Source: G965216255 sp965216255
GTDB lineage: Bacteria; Bacteroidota; Rhodothermia; Rhodothermales; Bin80
Assembly: GCA_965216255.1 (NCBI GenBank)
Contig: OZ244148.1
Location: 3,038,001 to 3,102,000, forward strand
Reading direction: 5' to 3'
Length of the DNA: 64,000 nucleotides
Position numbers and translations under genes: made by a program. Positions within the stretch are counted from its first letter, which is position 1. Every line of letters begins with the position of its first letter. The notes beneath the pieces were generated by a model, which was not told where the DNA came from, ran no database searches, and saw only the letters and a program-made list of their open reading frames with translations. Below, piece by piece: positions 62,119 to 64,000 of this stretch.

Positions 62119-63315
62119 GTGCAATCCCTGCAGCAACACTTTTCCCGTCATATTGCCTGGACTAGCGATGCTCCGCTGGGACTTGTTGTCAAGAGGGCTC
62201 GGGGGGCGTTTATCGAACTCGAAGACGGCCGCCGAATTATCGATCTTGTAAGCGGTATCGCCGTTTCCTCGCTTGGTCACGGACATCCGCGCGTAATTGA
62301 AGCCGTGCGCGCGCAACTCGATTGCCATCTGCACGTGATGGTCTACGGGGAGTTTGTCCTGCGCCCGCAGGTTGAGTACGCCCAGCTTCTCTGCGCCCAA
62401 CTGCCTGCATCGCTGCAGACGGTGTACTTCACCATGACCGGCACCGAGGCCAACGAAGGTGCACTCAAACTGGCCAAGAAGTTTACCGGTCGCAGGAAGC
62501 TTGTAGCGTTTCACAACTCCTACCACGGAGACACGCACGGTGCTCTCAGCGTGACTGGCCGGAGCGTGTACAGGGAGCCGTTTCTGCCGCTCTTGCCCAA
62601 TGTAGAATTTCTGCCGTTTAATGACGACGGCGCTCTTTCTCTGATTGACGCCAGTACGGCGTGTGTTATTACAGAGCCCATTCAGGGAGAAGGAGGCATG
62701 CACGTGCCGTCGGATGCATGGATGCATGCGCTTAGACAGCGGTGCACGCATGTGGGAGCGTTGCTCATATTCGATGAGATACAGACGGGATTTGGGCGGA
62801 CGGGGACCCTGTTTGCGTTCGAGCGCTTTGGAGTAATTCCGGATATCCTGACGCTGGCCAAAGCCATGGCCGGTGGCATGCCGCTAGGTGCCTTCGTCTC
62901 AAGTCCGGAAATCCTCGATGTGCTGCGCCGCGATCCACCGCTGAGCCACGTGACAACGTTCGGCGGGCATCCGGTGTCTTGCGCTGCCGCCCACGCGACG
63001 CTAGAGGTGCTGCTTGATGAGGACCTCTCCTTGCGGGCCGGAACGATTGAAAGCCGCATGCGGCAAAAACTCCGTCATCCGCTTATTTCTGATTTGCGTG
63101 GCCGAGGAGCGATGCTCGGCATGGAACTGCCCGATGCTACCCGTACGCAGCAGGTGGTTCGGCGCTGCCTGGACCGTGGCTTGCTGCTTGGATGGACGCT
63201 ACATGCCGGAAACCTCGTACGTCTGGCGCCGCCACTCAACATTACCGAGGAAGTACTCGACGAGGCGCTAGATTTGCTGGTTGCATCGCTCGACGAGGTG
63301 GCAGCGAGGCCGTGA
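62119..63315 (+). CDS. Class III PLP aminotransferase (acetylornithine/4-aminobutyrate type)
   Basis: A 398-residue PLP enzyme. The start GTG at 62119 gives MQSLQQHFSRHIAWTS. Motifs are LVSGIAVSSLGHGHP near 40, TMTGTEANEGALKLAKKFTG near 108, FHNSYHGDTHGALSVTG near 135, the PLP aspartate in LLIFDEIQTGFGRTGT near 218, the PLP lysine in LTLAKAMAGGMPLGAF near 250 and VTTFGGHPVSCAAA near 280. Family members are acetylornithine, GABA or other omega-amino acid transaminases; the acceptor cannot be decided here. It stands alone, 262 bases from the dehydrogenase gene (divergent). Confidence 0.9.
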   Translation: MQSLQQHFSRHIAWTSDAPLGLVVKRARGAFIELEDGRRIIDLVSGIAVSSLGHGHPRVIEAVRAQLDCHLHVMVYGEFVLRPQVEYAQLLCAQLPASLQTVYFTMTGTEANEGALKLAKKFTGRRKLVAFHNSYHGDTHGALSVTGRSVYREPFLPLLPNVEFLPFNDDGALSLIDASTACVITEPIQGEGGMHVPSDAWMHALRQRCTHVGALLIFDEIQTGFGRTGTLFAFERFGVIPDILTLAKAMAGGMPLGAFVSSPEILDVLRRDPPLSHVTTFGGHPVSCAAAHATLEVLLDEDLSLRAGTIESRMRQKLRHPLISDLRGRGAMLGMELPDATRTQQVVRRCLDRGLLLGWTLHAGNLVRLAPPLNITEEVLDEALDLLVASLDEVAARP

Positions 63316-63716
63316 AGCGAGGCGATCAGAGCTCCAAGACGCCGCAATTGCGTGCTTTCTGCAGGTGAGGCTAGGAGTGCCGTTCACCCGGATGGTTGTG
63401 TAGACTAATGGCGATGTGCTAGCAGTAGCTATTTGCCGCTACGCCGCTTGGTCCACCCTCGCTTACCCGTCTGATGCGTGTTGGTTTGTTCTTCGGGTGC
63501 CCGGCTTTTTCCTCCATGTGTCCGACGGTCTACGGCTAATACGCATAGATGCACGGAAGGGGCGGAGTGTCCGGTTGTTTAGGTGCATTCCACGGGTAAT
63601 GAAGACCAAAGACTATTCTTGGCCCATGCAGGGCTTCGAAAGTCCCGTGCCGTAGCACAGGATTTGGTCTCGATATATCTCACCATGGAGGCTCCCATGA
63701 ATAATGGACAGCACAA
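63316..63716. other. Intergenic region left of the second Tn5-like element
   Basis: About 400 bases with only short, unsupported frames. The left end of the Tn5-like element that starts at the right edge probably lies within it, but I cannot find its terminal repeat with the other end outside the window. Confidence 0.35.
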
Positions 63717-64000
63717 TTACTGTGCGATGCCCACTTCGTATCCCAATGTGGTCAGACTCCGTCGGTCAATGCCTCGCCACATGATCTGGAAGCCGGCAGG
63801 GCCATCCCGGCTGCGGTTCTGGTAGCCGCCCAGCACGGCCACCAGCAGGATAGCCTCCTGCAGCGTCCGGGGCCGTGGCAGCCGCACCCGCACCCGGGCG
63901 GCGTAGCCAGACAAAAAGCGCAGCTCCATCTCCGTAAAAAAGACCTCCGCGTCCAACTCCGGCACCGTACGCCCCAGCAGCGTCAACACCATGATGCGCC
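63717..64000 (-). CDS. Tn5-like (IS4 family) transposase, C-terminal part (cut by window edge)
   Basis: About 93 residues of a transposase that enters from the right edge. The sequence IMVLTLLGRTVPELDAEVFF, LQEAILLVAVLGGYQNRSRDG and IMWRGIDRRSLTTLGY parallels the C-terminus of the intact element at 49792 (PEAEAQILFTDTELRALE..., LVMAILGGYMNRKNDPP, IMWRGYSRL), but is clearly a different element. The catalytic region lies outside the window. Confidence 0.85.
   Translation of the reverse strand, partial: RIMVLTLLGRTVPELDAEVFFTEMELRFLSGYAARVRVRLPRPRTLQEAILLVAVLGGYQNRSRDGPAGFQIMWRGIDRRSLTTLGYEVGIAQ

Overview
The window looks like part of a chromosome from a Rhodothermota/Bacteroidota-type bacterium, probably marine. 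Pointers are a C-terminal type IX secretion sorting domain with the NFPNPFNPST motif, bacillithiol synthesis (bshA), a LysC-LysA fusion, few Shine-Dalgarno sequences with several TTG/GTG starts, and a decayed set of PSD1/DUF1501/ThuA genes of a kind common in marine Rhodothermota and Planctomycetes. The species cannot be named from the sequence alone.

Layout. 1-20 kb is mostly intact housekeeping: a partial beta-CASP-like metallo-hydrolase, transaldolase, a GAF-GAF-SpoIIE phosphatase with a phosphoesterase, a UPF0173 hydrolase, a LamG/T9SS surface protein, pdxJ-era and pdxB, an outer-membrane barrel, bshA, then a minus-strand group thyA - amidase - MamK-like actin - folA. A metal-type TonB receptor with a DUF2946-like protein and a Tm-1-like protein follow. 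20.3-28.8 kb is a patch of decay in which all four consecutive genes (cupin, ThuA/propeller/cupredoxin, DUF1501, PSD1 cytochrome) carry frameshifts or in-frame stops. 28.8-38.5 kb is intact again: gamma-glutamyltransferase, ribBA, yajC, the SRP RNA (ffs), priA, a GNAT enzyme, a 57-residue zinc-ribbon membrane protein overlapping a ribosomal uL16 hydroxylase gene, a Nudix hydrolase and a voltage-gated K+ channel.

38.5-52.2 kb is an accessory island. It holds an intact ISNCY-type transposase gene, then a three-level nest (an unclassified element interrupted by an IS21-family element, itself interrupted by an IS256-family element with clear 39-bp ends and a 9-bp target duplication), a frameshifted secreted lipoprotein gene, and an intact IS4/Tn5-like transposase fused to an N-terminal DUF4338 domain. 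Housekeeping resumes at 52.3 kb: lysC-lysA fusion, uracil-DNA glycosylase, a WYL-domain regulator, rarA, a TRAP transporter (two permeases with a convergent binding-protein gene), a short-chain dehydrogenase and a class III aminotransferase. The right edge cuts a second Tn5-like transposase gene.

The main biological message is selective decay. Core genes are intact, whereas the catabolic/exported PSD1-type cluster, one exported lipoprotein and several insertion sequences are broken, as expected in a lineage that is losing accessory functions. I found no CRISPR array, no tRNA, no rRNA, no prophage and no convincing new defence system. The closest things to new biology are the MamK-type actin beside a cell-wall amidase with no magnetosome genes in view, and the DUF4338-transposase fusion.
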